A model generated the notes under the pieces. That model made no database searches and was not told the DNA's origin. It saw only the letters and a program-made list of their open reading frames with translations. DNA of 64,000 nt from Cavia porcellus (taxonomy: Eukaryota; Chordata; Mammalia; Rodentia; Caviidae). How positions within the stretch are numbered: the first letter of the stretch is position 1; the number at the start of each line of letters is the position of its first letter. The DNA lies in assembly GCF_034190915.1 (NCBI RefSeq), contig NW_026947487.1, forward strand, positions 120,551,201 to 120,615,200, in the 5' to 3' direction. The position numbers were made by a program, and so were the translations under genes. This document shows, piece by piece, positions 47,985 through 58,463 of the stretch.

Positions 47985-49700
47985 ATGGGAAACATGTTAG
48001 GTAGCAACACTAAGAGCGAGGGTGGTTGTGGAGAAAGCTCTCAAGAGCTTACAAAAGTACGCAGGGTATCTGAGCAGGCCCAGTCAGGGAGCTCCCGAGA
48101 GGGGTCCGTCAAGGGGAACAAGGATGCTAAGGAGGAGGACGGGGCTCTAGCCTCGGAGTCGTCTGACTCCGAGGACGAGGGAAAGTTGAATGGCAAGGAG
48201 GCCAAAGAGACCAGCTGTCAGGAGCCTAAATCGCTCAATAAGGAGTTGCAGGGTTCTTTTCCAGCGTTGCCCCGCGAATTGCGCTCTGCTCAACCTGGTC
48301 TGCGGAGGAGTAGAGAGCTCCTGAGCGCTCCCCGGCGCGAGAGGGAGGCGAAGCCTTCCGCCCCACCTTGGGGGCCGTTTCCGGAGGCGATTCCTCGCCA
48401 CGAGGCGGCCGCCTGGGAGCTCTCTCCCCTTTCGCCAGAACAGGAAGTGATGCACGGGCCCCCATTTTCCGCCCAATCACGGCCGCCGTCTTATGCTCCG
48501 CCGCCGGCGGGTCGGTATTTTTACAGGCGGCTTTGGCAGGGGGGACGCTTGTCTCATGAGGTACATCCACCTGGGATAGATAGTGGCCCCTACGGGATAT
48601 TTCCTGTACAAGTAGCTATGGGCCAGGGACGCAATGTATGGGAGCCTTTTGAGATAAAGCAGATTAGAGAACTTAAAAATGCAGTTACAACCTTTGGGCC
48701 GACTGCGCCTTACACCATTGCCATGCTGGAGAATCTGTCTTCTGGGCCCCTCACCCCCGCGGACTGGATTCAGCTGGCAAAGGCGTGTCTGCACTCGGGC
48801 AGTTACCTGGATTGGCGAGCCTGGTACGCAGAGTTCTCTGCAGAGCAGGCTGAGAGAAACGCCAATCGGGGAAACCGGGGGTGGAACAAGGAGATGCTTA
48901 TGGGAGAAGGTCGGCACGCTGATGACCAGACCCAGTTCCCCGGCGCTGTCTATGAACAAATCAATGCCATAGGGCTCCGCGCCTGGAAACAGGTAAGTGG
49001 TGCCGGAACTGCCTCCTTGTGTCTTTCAAAAATAATTCAGGGTACCACAGAGCCATTTGTTGACTTTGTGGCCCGAATGCAAGATGCTGCCGATAAGATA
49101 TTTCCTGATCCGGGAGTGGCTCAACCGCTGGTAAGACAGCTGATTTTTGAGCAATGTACAAAGGAGTGCAAGGCAGCGATAGCTCCTCATAAGAACAAGG
49201 ACCTCAACGCCTGGATTAGGATATGCAGAGAGATAGGGGGGCCGCTCTCCAACTCGGGAGTGGCTGCTCTCCTGGCCGCGGCTGTACAGCAGAGGGGACC
49301 TCGCGGGTTAGAAGGGGAATGTAAGGCTAAAGGGTGTTTTGCCTGCGGGGAGCCAGGACACATTAAACGTCATTGCCCAAACAATGCAGATGCTAGGCCT
49401 CGCCCTAGGAATGAAGAACCATATGTTTGTGGGCGATGCAAAAAGGGATCACACAAAGCTGAGGAGTGTAGGTCGGTCTTTGATGCTCAGGGCAACCGTA
49501 TTTGTGGACAAGATGCTAGAGAGCCAAAAAACGGCCAGAGGGGGCCCCCTTCACAGGCGGGCCCCCGCCCCAGAGACAGGACAGCTCAGGGTGGCAGCCT
49601 TCAACAAGGGCCACCCCTGGGTCAGCAGGTGTGGACCTCAGTGTCGCCTCCAGACTTATACAGAAGATCACCATTAGGACGGATGGCGTTAGGACTCTAA
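47985..49700 (+). CDS. gag: Endogenous betaretrovirus-like Gag polyprotein
   Basis: This open frame of 571 codons would build virus-like particles. The start ATG is about 180 nt after the primer-binding site and encodes MGNMLGS, a plausible N-myristoylation signal. Residues 1-120 are charged and Ser/Glu-rich with no recognisable matrix fold, so matrix may be shortened. Two late-domain motifs follow: PSAP at 124-127 and PPSY at 167-170. Residues about 200-435 look like capsid, including the major homology region near 351-373 (IQGTTEPFVDF). Nucleocapsid has two CX2CX4HX4C knuckles, at 451-464 (CFACGEPGH) and 482-495. The frame overlaps pol and ends at 49698-49700, just past an internal deletion junction, so its last few residues are not original Gag. 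The length is below the roughly 650-830 residues of related Gags as I recall them. No frameshift or stop is seen. Confidence 0.93.
   Translation: MGNMLGSNTKSEGGCGESSQELTKVRRVSEQAQSGSSREGSVKGNKDAKEEDGALASESSDSEDEGKLNGKEAKETSCQEPKSLNKELQGSFPALPRELRSAQPGLRRSRELLSAPRREREAKPSAPPWGPFPEAIPRHEAAAWELSPLSPEQEVMHGPPFSAQSRPPSYAPPPAGRYFYRRLWQGGRLSHEVHPPGIDSGPYGIFPVQVAMGQGRNVWEPFEIKQIRELKNAVTTFGPTAPYTIAMLENLSSGPLTPADWIQLAKACLHSGSYLDWRAWYAEFSAEQAERNANRGNRGWNKEMLMGEGRHADDQTQFPGAVYEQINAIGLRAWKQVSGAGTASLCLSKIIQGTTEPFVDFVARMQDAADKIFPDPGVAQPLVRQLIFEQCTKECKAAIAPHKNKDLNAWIRICREIGGPLSNSGVAALLAAAVQQRGPRGLEGECKAKGCFACGEPGHIKRHCPNNADARPRPRNEEPYVCGRCKKGSHKAEECRSVFDAQGNRICGQDAREPKNGQRGPPSQAGPRPRDRTAQGGSLQQGPPLGQQVWTSVSPPDLYRRSPLGRMALGL
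49526..49566 (+). promoter_or_regulatory. -1 ribosomal frameshift signal (A AAA AAC plus stem)
   Basis: The heptamer A-AAA-AAC at 49526-49532 is in the correct phase to the gag codons (CCA AAA AAC), the same type used at the MMTV gag-pro junction. After a 7-nt spacer, 49540-49546 (GGGGGCC) can pair with 49560-49566 (GGCCCCC), giving a 7-bp GC stem with a 13-nt loop. Loop bases CCCTT (49547-49551) could pair with AAGGG at 49606-49610 to make a pseudoknot. The -1 frame is open from 49532 to 51256, supporting real use. Efficiency cannot be judged here. Confidence 0.85.
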
Positions 49701-51256
49701 ATGACATGCAAAAGCTATTGGGAGACATTAATTGGATTAGGCCATATTTACATATACCAAATTCAGATCTCAAACCCCTGTTCGACCTTCTGAAGGGAGA
49801 CCCAGATATAGCCTCCCACAGGAGGCTCACTCCTGAGGCAAGAGCTGCCTTACAGAGAGTGGAAAAAGCCTTAGGTGGGGCTACCTTACACAGAATTGAA
49901 CCAGGGCGACCCTTTGATGTCTGTTTGCTACAGACTAGTCTACAGCCTACAGCGGTGATTTGGCAGAAAGGACCACTACTGTGGATACACCCTAAGGTCT
50001 CACCTGCAAAAGTCATAGAGCATTACCCGGAGGCAGTCGCTTCATTGGCCCTTGAAGCGCATGATAGAGCTGTCCAACATTTTAAACCAGATCAGCCTCA
50101 GGTGGTAGAACTGCAGATCGTTAAAATGATTCTTGAACGGTTCTCAGAAGCCATTAACATTGTCTCCGATTCTAGGTATGTGGTCAATGCTATGCAAGTG
50201 CTTGAGACTGCCAGTTTAATTAGATCCACTTCCACAGTGGCTGGACTGTTCCTGTCTATCCAGACATTGCTTCAGAACAGACACCATAAGGTCTTCACCA
50301 CCCACATAAGAGCACATACATCCCTGCCGGGGCCCATGGCACAGGGGAATGCGGCTGCTGACACTGCCACTCGCCCGTTATGGATTTTTACCTTACTAAC
50401 ACCAATCGAGCGAGCCCGTGCCTTCCATGATAAATTTCATGTTAATGCCAGGACACTAGCAAACCATTTCCATGTTTCTAGAGCAGATGCACGAGATATC
50501 GTGCGACTATGTGACTCCTGTGCCACATACAAACCTGCCATACCGATGGGAGTAAACCCTCGAGGTTTGATCCCTGGTGATGTTTGGCAGATGAACATCA
50601 CACATATACAGGAGTTTGGGACTCTTAAATATGTTCATGTTTCCACAGACACCTGTTCTCACGTCATATTCGCAACAGCAGAAACAGGTGAAAAAGTGTC
50701 TAATGTGATCAATCATTGCCTGGCAGCTTGGGCCGCATGGGGCAAACCAAAAATATTAAAAACTGATAATGGACCAGCCTATATAGGCAAAGCCTTCAAT
50801 GAGTTCTGCAAAATGATGGAGGTTCAATTAAAACATGGTATCCCATACAATCCCCAAGGTCAAGGAATCATTGAGAGGGCTCATAGAAGCCTCAAAGAAA
50901 TTTTACAAAAACAAAAAGGGGGAGTAGGCCAAGGCCTGGCCCCAAAGGCACGATTATCCATGGTACTATTCACACACAATTTTTTAAATTTAAATAATGA
51001 TAATCGCTCCCCAGCTGTGGAGCACTGCAACCCTTCCCCCAACCATAAAGGGTGGGTGAAGTGGAAAGATGTCCTGACAGGACAATGGATGGGCCCGGAT
51101 CCAGTGGTCAGCTGGAACCGAGGCGCGGTTTGTGTTTTCCCACAGGAACCGGGACGAGAACCACTGTGGATACCGGAGAGACTGACACGGGCAACAAAGC
51201 CCTCGACTGAAGATCAGACCTGCCCTACTGGAGATCCATCACAGACCAACCAATAA
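49532..51256 (+). pseudogene. pol: Internally deleted pol: dUTPase stub, RT C-terminus, partial RNase H, integrase
   Basis: The frame is read in -1 relative to gag and stays open for 574 codons to TAA at 51254. It has no start codon of its own, so expression would be as a Gag fusion. Domains in order: ATPGSAGVDL (about 49610-49640) is the first motif of a betaretroviral dUTPase. Directly after it comes the RT thumb/connection (LNDMQKLLGDINW, 49697-49735). The rest of dUTPase, protease and the RT polymerase core are absent. RNase H keeps three acidic residues (VVEL near 50108, SDS near 50168, GNAAAD near 50360) but lacks its first strand with the first catalytic Asp; the second junction is near 50087-50100. 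Integrase has H-X3-H and C-X2-C (50426-50521), then a triad with Asn in the first position (codon 50594-50596), Asp (codon 50765) and Glu (codon 50873) with 35 residues between the last two. The C-terminal WKD...GPDPV...W.RG region is present. Confidence 0.9.
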
Positions 51257-51746
51257 GATGAATAGAAATAGCGGTAGCCCGAAATGGACAAGAAGATCCT
51301 CAGGCATATGCATGGCTTGCTCAATTGGCCCACGACCGAGTCTAGATATGGCGGGCATCCCTCATTCTCCTCCATAAGGTGACAATACACAGCAGGGTAG
51401 GTGAGTCAATGACGGGTAAGAGCGTGCCTCCCCAGCACGACTCGACCTAAGCCAGGCCCTACCCCATCCTGCACGTAAGCCGCTGGACTGTTAGATGCTG
51501 CCCAGGTCTAAATTTCTCTCCGAGGGGATTTCTTTACGGAGAGGAAATGAGTGCAAGCTTGTGTGCATCCAGGTTCCGTCCAGTTTGTGCCTGGCCCTAG
51601 AAAAAGGACGAGGGCCTCAGGGCCTTGGCAGACCATGGCATGGCCAACCAGGGTCTAAGCCAAGGACCTACGGTGGACCTACACATAGGGCATAAGCCTC
51701 TGCACCCAGTCCAGGAAGGGCTACGATGCGCACATTCATAAAAAAT
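51257..51746 (+). other. ERV 3' non-coding region; env absent
   Basis: About 490 bp lie between the pol stop and the polypurine tract. I see no env-like frame, signal peptide or transmembrane segment; the only short frame (51495-51695, 66 codons) resembles nothing I know. Lack of env is typical of intracellular IAP-type elements, but whether it was lost here by deletion cannot be told. Confidence 0.75.
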
Positions 51747-51760
51747 AAAATAGGGGGAGA
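51747..51760 (+). other. Polypurine tract
   Basis: A purine-rich run with a single T (AAAATAGGGGGAGA) sits directly against the 3' LTR, where second-strand DNA priming starts in retroviruses. Confidence 0.8.
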
Positions 51761-52243
51761 TGTTGGGAGCCGCGTCTGTGATAGCTCGCCTTGCGCGGCG
51801 GACGTGCGGCCTGTGGTAAAGAGCAAAGCCTGAGGTAGGTTACCCCTCCCATCGAATATGTTAGTTTCCTGCTTACCGCGTAAACAACCCGCTCAACAAT
51901 ATAGTCTGCCTGGCAACTGATGATGTTAGCCAATCAGCTTGCCTTGCTTACTTTAACATGATTGGACACTGTACCCGTATATATACCGGTGCCACCCCTG
52001 GGCGGAAGAAGAAGCCAGGTAGAAGCCCAGAAGTAAAAGCCCAAAAGGAGCCGCGGAGAGCGGACCGGTAGAGGCTTTGGGGCAGACTGAAGCACAAAAG
52101 GAGCCGCGGGGAGCGGACCAGAGGAGGCTTCAGCTGGGAGAACCCAGGGCAGGCTGTACGGAGAAGGAAAATAAAAAGAAAAGGTTGTCCACTACCAGAC
52201 TTTGTCATGTGTCCTTCCTGCCGGCCGGGAGCGGACATCGACA
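51761..52243 (+). repeat. 3' LTR of the endogenous retrovirus
   Basis: It has the same 483-bp length as the 5' LTR and differs only at 52207 (A against G at 47749). LTRs are identical at insertion, so about 0.2 percent divergence implies a young element. It is followed by CATATC, the right-hand target duplicate, and then host sequence. Confidence 0.95.
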
Positions 52244-52249
52244 CATATC
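52244..52249. repeat. Right target-site duplication of the ERV
   Basis: CATATC pairs with CTTATC at 47297-47302, one mismatch in six. Confidence 0.75.
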
Positions 52250-52413
52250 CACCTAGAGAAACTGCTGACCAGAGTCTCCATGAACCCTTCTCAAGGATAC
52301 AGCACACATCAAGAGCCTTCAGCATGCTCTTTCTGAATTCCTACCTTGCTTTTAGGCATCCTCAAAGCTAGAAATCAGCTGCTGCTTCTCCCTCACCATC
52401 AAAAACCAGCTAA

Positions 52414-52600
52414 AGGCCAGGCGAGGTAGTACACATTGTTATTCCAGCACTCTGGGAGACTGTGCAGGAGGGTCACATATTCAAGCCCAGCCTGGGTAAG
52501 TCAGTAACTCAGAGAGATCCTGTCTCAAAAAATTTTAAAAAGTGCTAAGGGTGTAGTTCAATGCAAAGGCTCTGGGTTTAATCCCTAGTAATTCAAACAC
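52414..52600 (+). repeat. B1-like SINE plus ID-like fragment
   Basis: 52414-52535 runs GGCCAGGCGAGGTAGTACAC to GATCCTGTCTCAAAAAA. 52543-52600 (GGTGTAGTTCAATGC, GGGTTTAATCCC) is a shortened ID-like unit. Confidence 0.68.
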
Positions 52601-54355
52601 ATGCGCATGCACACACATGCAGGCACACACAGTCAATTTACAAGTCCTGTCAATTTCACCTCTAAAGGCTACCATCTCTCCTTCCTGTTACTATTTCTCT
52701 AATTTCTAATTCAATATTCTTTCAGTATTTCTTCACCTACATTATCATAACAATTTATCTCCACTTTCAACCATATACACCATTGCTCCCCATGCTGCTG
52801 AGAAGTTCACTGGCCTTGGCTGTACTGCCAGCAAGGCCTGCCTGGATTACATCGGGAGACACTGTCTGAAAAAAAGCAAAGAATAATACATACATACTTA
52901 TATTTATACCATTTTGAATGCTGGGGAAATAGTAGACTCCACATACCAATCTAGTGAACAAGGTGGAGAAGGACATACCATGAAGTTTTTATGTGACAGA
53001 AATTGCCTCGCTATAAGTGCTAAGAGATACAAAGTAGCTGTGAAGGAGGATGAACCCATTTGCCCATTTCTACATGCATTATCTCTCAAATGTTCCAATC
53101 AGCCCTAATGATACTAAGAGTTCGCCAAAGCATCGTGGGTACAAACTAAGCTCACACGATTCCATCAAGGTCACAAAACACCATCAACAACACTTCAATG
53201 TTGGAACCTGGCTGCTGTCACCCCAAGAGAACTGGGTTATTTCATTGAAAACACTGAACCATGGCTCAGGATCATACCCACAGGCCAAGTTTCATATTTT
53301 ATGACTGATGACATTTCTCAAAAAGCTGGAATTTGAAGCAGCACGATCTCCCAACGCCAATGAAACCGACAAAACTTCACAAAACTGCATTGTGATGTTG
53401 TTTACAATACCTTTCTCTCAACTGTAGCTCACAACAAACTGGCTGTACTAAACAAACTGAAACTTGTCTCTAACTGCTACTAAAGTTCCAAGTGTCACCT
53501 TCCCACTGGATGACACTTGGCAGCAGCACTCACCACATTTTTTTTATTACACTGCACGTCACCACTAGGCCTAGGAAAACTTGCCCAAGCACCCTTACCA
53601 CACTGACATTGTTATGATGGCAGTGCTTTTCTTCTACTGACCAGTTCCTGGCAGTGGACACCACTTCTGAGTATGGCTCAGAAAGTGCCACTGTAACTTG
53701 ATCAGATGATACACACAAACAGAAAGCACATTAAAGGCATAACCTAGGCCCCAAGGAACACAAGTGTGTATAATTAACTTAAGTAGTAATAAATATGGAT
53801 GGAAGGCCACTTTATATAAGCACTGCTATAATAAACATAACTTTCTACCCTTTTGATTCAGTTTACATTCTTTGAAACAGGTAAAAATTCACCTTAAATG
53901 AAAACTAAATAAAGAAGACCATCCAACCCTGAGATTCTCACTAGACCCCCCCCCAGGGGAGTGGCCACAGCTTCTGGCTGGTGCAATGACCCCAGAAGTG
54001 TTACGACTCTATCTCACTTGAACTAGCACATGACATTCGTGTGTCCTCTTTCCATCCTCCCCAAGCTCACCATTTCCTGGCAGCATAGACCCCCACTGAC
54101 CACATAGCCCAAGTTACAAGCTCCTTTCTTCCTCTGCTGTCTACAACAAAGCTTTTAAACTACATGAGTACATGATAAAAAGGAACTATTGCTCCCCAGT
54201 TAAAAAGCACTCCTAAAGGGGAAGCAGCATGTGAACAACAGCAAGAAACAGCTGGCCTGCCCATGTTCTGTTCCACAGCCCTTGTACAGAAAGAAAAAGG
54301 GGCCTCATGTCCAAAATCTGCTTAAGAAAACACCACCACCACCCTGCCCAAGAGG
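52601..54355. other. Host flank right of the ERV; no gene seen
   Basis: Low-CpG sequence with CA-rich words at 52600-52630 and a C run at 53946-53955. Frames are short and motif-free. Confidence 0.5.
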
Positions 54356-54475
54356 GAGGTATCCCAGCATCAGGAGGCAGAGAGAGGTAGGAGGACAGCC
54401 CTGAGTCTGAGGCAATCCTGGATACAAAGTAAGTTCAAGATGAGCCTAACTACCAAACAGACAGAAAAACAGAGA
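54356..54475 (+). repeat. B1-like SINE, old
   Basis: CCCAGCATCAGGAGGCAGAG ... GGATACAAAGTAAGTTCAAG ... GAGCCTAACTACC; the head is missing. Confidence 0.55.
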
Positions 54476-55762
54476 GATGGGGGAGGCAGGCCATACCTGG
54501 AAAACTGCTACATCTATTATAAATGAGAGACATTTGATTATTGCCTTTAATGATAGTACAGGGGAGAGATACAAAGATGACCCTGGCCTCTAAATATAAG
54601 TTTCCAGCCCTCAGCAGTCACAGTGGGGAAATGAGCTCAGTGCAGTATCCTCAGATAACAGACGAGCCCTTGTTTCCTGCCCAAGGGCTTCGAGGAAAAA
54701 TATGCCTCTGCTATTTCAAAATTCTACTCACCATGATTTATTTCCATAATCTCACCACCTAAAGATGCTGTGCACTGTACCTTTGGTGAGGGATGTAAAG
54801 CTGTTGCTTTGTTTTCATTTCTGAATACTCCCCAAGCAAACCTAGTAATTACTGACCTAGTCCACTCCCCTGCCCAAACCTCCAATTTACAGCTATGTAA
54901 TAATCATCATAAAGCAATTTTTCTCTGTATTTAAAAATCTTTCCCTCTCCTTCCTTCCAAAATAAATTGGAGCAATCTAGCTTGAGACAGAAGATTCTAC
55001 AAAAGTCACTGAAGCCAGGAATGGCAAAGCTGCAGGTCTCTTGCTTCCCCTTGCAGCAGCAAACGTTCATGCAGATACGCGTCAGAGGGCTACAGTGGAC
55101 CAGTACGAGGTAACTTGTCCAACAGCCCTTTCCCACACGCTCCATGCCATGGTCTCCTGGGCCTGGAACCTACTCTGTAGGACAAGAGCAAGTCTTCCCC
55201 AGGGGGAGGATGGCAGCAGCAGGCACAGACAAACAGGAAGACCCAGACTCTACTCAAGACCTTCTGACTCTAGTCATCCAAAGTCTGACGTGCAACATAC
55301 GCTGAGCCCAGTGGAGCTAAGATCCCAGGCAGCAGGTGTCAACCAAAGCTATGCTCTAAATGTTCTTGGTGCACAACTGAACAAGAGCACCCCAAGGCCT
55401 TGAAGTGCCCTGCACATGGTAGGGTGGGGGTGCTGGAGGAGTGGAGCATTGGGCAAGTCCAAGGTTCCTTCTTGGTGTGACACACCTTCAAGATAGTAAC
55501 CCTGCCAGAAGCCACATCTCCTTACTAATGTTCGGTCGCCAGCTCCTCATTCACACACGTGCTTTCAAAACTGCAGGCTCCAGCAGTATGATTTCTCTGT
55601 TCATCCAAGTCCTATAGAGATGCCTCTCCTTTAATGACCAAATACCATTCCAGCAACCAGGTCCTTGAATGAATGGATAGTTAAATGTGGAATCATATAT
55701 GGCAAGTACAATACAGTGTTTAGAGCAAAGAAATGGTCAAAGGAAACTCCAACTGGATGATT

Positions 55763-55925
55763 TTGCTTTTATTTGCATTTTGCATAATGCATACATGCAG
55801 TACTACATACAACAAAACACAGAACTACAGCACTGTAGTGTACAGTATACTAAGCAAATATTATAGTACTGAATATATGCACAGTACTACACAAGGTGTA
55901 CTGTACAAAAAAAGACACTGAGCCT
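55763..55925 (+). repeat. Unclassified interspersed repeat, copy 2
   Basis: Same orientation and order as 22815-22965: TTTTATTTGC, AACACAGAACTACA, TATTATAGTACTG, AAGGTGTACTGTACAAAA, AAAGACACTGAG. Differences include an insertion rich in GCATAATGCATACATGC. Confidence 0.6.
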
Positions 55926-55972
55926 TAACAACATGTGCAGAACTGTTTAAAAAAAAAACAAAAAAAGCTGAG

Positions 55973-56082
55973 GGCCGGGAATTTAGCTCAGTTGTATAAG
56001 CACCTTCCTGGCAAGCGCGAGGTCACAAGTTTGATCCCTGGTGGTACCACCACCACTCTCATGCCAAAAAAAAAAAAAAAAA
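55973..56082 (+). repeat. ID-like SINE
   Basis: GGGCCGGGAATTTAGCTCAG, GCAAGCGCGAGGTCACAAG, TTTGATCCCTGG, an ACCACCACCA interruption, then poly(A). Confidence 0.85.
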
Positions 56083-56083
56083 A

Positions 56084-56205
56084 GCTGAGCATGGTGGCAT
56101 TCACCGGTGATTCCTGGACTTGGGAAGCTGAAGCAGGAGGATCTCCACAAGTTCAAGGCCAGACTGAGTTACACAGTGAGATCCTGTCTCAAAAGAAAAA
56201 AAGGG
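56084..56205 (+). repeat. B1-like SINE
   Basis: AGCTGAGCATGGTGGCATTC to GATCCTGTCTCAAAAG; it follows the ID-like SINE poly(A) without a gap. Confidence 0.85.
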
Positions 56206-56321
56206 GGGGGGGAACACATTTACACTTTGGTTTTAATAAAATCATTATAATCATCTGAGATAACAGTGAACAAATAAATAACTAGGTAACTGTTAATTGA
56301 GAAACTGTATGATTCTAACTG

Positions 56322-56460
56322 AGCGAGGTGACGCACACCTGGAATTCCAACACTCAGATGGCTGAGGCAAAAGGATCATCACCAATTTTAGGCTAGTCTG
56401 GGCTACATAGTTAAAAGCTGGCCTGGATCACTTAAGGAGACCCTGTCTCCAGTCAATTAA
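56322..56460 (+). repeat. B1-like SINE
   Basis: GAGCGAGGTGACGCACACCTG ... GGCTAGTCTGGGCTACATAG ... GAGACCCTGTCTCC. Confidence 0.78.
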
Positions 56461-56764
56461 TCCAATTCCTCTTTAAAATAAAAATTTAAAAAAAAAAAAA
56501 AAAAATCAACAAAACTCATGTTTTGCTCCCAAATAGAATCATGTACTTTCTTAAGCTAAGTAAATAAAACTGAGTTTTCTATACTTATCAATTATGAGAT
56601 TGATTTCATTTAAATCAAAGATAGAGCTGATAAAAGTCCAGCAATTTGTCACCAGTCTGCTGAAGGTGACATGCAAGAAAGGAAATGTCAAATAAAGCAT
56701 TTCCCAAATAACATCAACTTGTATGCTGTCATTTTCAGAACTGAAATAAACTAAGACCCCATAA

Positions 56765-57020
56765 CTAAAAAACAAGACAGCAGGTATAGTAGTGTGTGCA
56801 CCCACAGTTCCCACACGCAGCAGATGAGGAGAGGATCTCGAGTCCAGGAGCTGGAGTGAGCTTGGGCAACATACCAAGATTCAATCTCAAGTAAGGAAAG
56901 AAATGAAGAAAGCAAGGGGGAGAAGTAACTGGGACATATCTTTTCATCATTTTTTTTTTGTTTTTTGAGATAGGGTCTCATTATGTAATCCAGGCTGGCT
57001 TTGAATTCACTACACCTGTA
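56765..57020. repeat. Two opposed B1-like pieces
   Basis: 56765-56895 is a worn plus copy (CAGGTATAGTAGTGTGTGC, GAGCTTGGGCAACATACC, CAATCTCAAG). 56948-57020 is a minus copy end (TTTTTTGAGATAGGGTCTC, CAGGCTGGCTTTGAATTC). Confidence 0.55.
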
Positions 57021-58463
57021 AAGCACCATTACCGGTCAACATGAGGCAGTAAAGGCACAGCCACTGAAGGGATGGATAGTGGAGCCTGACCACCATGGTT
57101 AGGGTTCTAGTCCTGCCTGTGTTGGTTAAGGAACCCATTCCGATGCCTCTAGCATTCTTAGTTTTCTCATCTGTTGAAAGGAAAGTTCCTGGCTACAAAG
57201 CATAAATGATGACACATAAGTCAACTGCATACTGGCAACAATCAGGCCATTTAGCAAACACAGACAACAGCATTCAAGGACAGACAGTTGACTAATGGGA
57301 CAGCACACGCTCCAAGGCCAGTGGGGACCAGGGAGCACACAACAGCCTCTGAGGAGATGTGGCTGGGACGGATGCAGGGAGTGGGCTCCTTAGCTCACAG
57401 GACTATCAATTCAGACTAAAGGCTTAATTAAATGTAAACGGCAAAGTACAAACTTTCTGAAGGTATGGAAAGGTATCTTTGTGCCCTTGGATTGGAGGAA
57501 TTTTTTTTTTTTTTTTTTTTGAAATTTTTAAAGTAAGAAGTTGGCTCATGACTCCCTCTGGAAGATACTGTCTTAGAGAATCTAGCATACTCCTTTTAAA
57601 ATAAAGATTCACTATCGAGTTATCAAACTAATTGCATTTTTTTTCATTTCTGTCAAAGGTAAATGTCAGAATATTGCCTCAATGCATAAAGGATATAAAG
57701 GATTTAAATACAATCATGATAAAAATTCTATTATATATTTCCTACTCAGCAATAAAGGTTCTAGTAGATCCCACTATTCTTAGTAAACAGATTTTCTGAA
57801 AGACACAATTTTTAATACAGATAACAATGAGTCGTGAACCACACGTATGTGATCTAATACTTCAGATTCTACAGAATCCAGGCTGACCACAGCCCCACGT
57901 CGTCTCCACCCCATCACACATCTCCAGAGCACTGCACACCAGCTGGTGTTCTGGTTTTGACTGCCTGTGGAATGAGCCACAACCTTCCACAAGCCCTATG
58001 AGCATCGACCAGGAAGCATGCTGATGAAGAAGCACACTTCCAGGAAAAGTGTGGCACTTTTGGAGTGAGGTCTAATACACAGACGCCTCCTGGGGCCATC
58101 TCCCTGCGGCTTTCGACTCTCTGATAGTCAGCAAATTATGGGATGACTCACATGGGCAGGCATCTACTCAAAGAATTTAGCATGTACTGTTACTAAATAA
58201 CAAACCACTCTGATAAGTGGAGATGTTCCCATGGGACAAGCGCTAAATTACACTGGCATAGTTAGAAGGAGAACACCAGACACATCCAAGCACAAGTCCG
58301 GCTCCCACACCCATGAGGGCAAGGTCCTGGCAAGCCTGCAGAAGCTTCACCCAGCAGAGAACACACCTTCCTCCAGTCTTGTTAAAGCAGAAGTAAATCC
58401 AGATAGTGCCCTGGCAGGTCTACTGGGATGAGCTGGAAACCAAAAGGAAAGACAGTGTAAGCA

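Noticed and set aside
48147..49161. Long minus-strand open frames across gag
   Set aside because: Shadows of the GC-rich gag frame; they show no independent motif.
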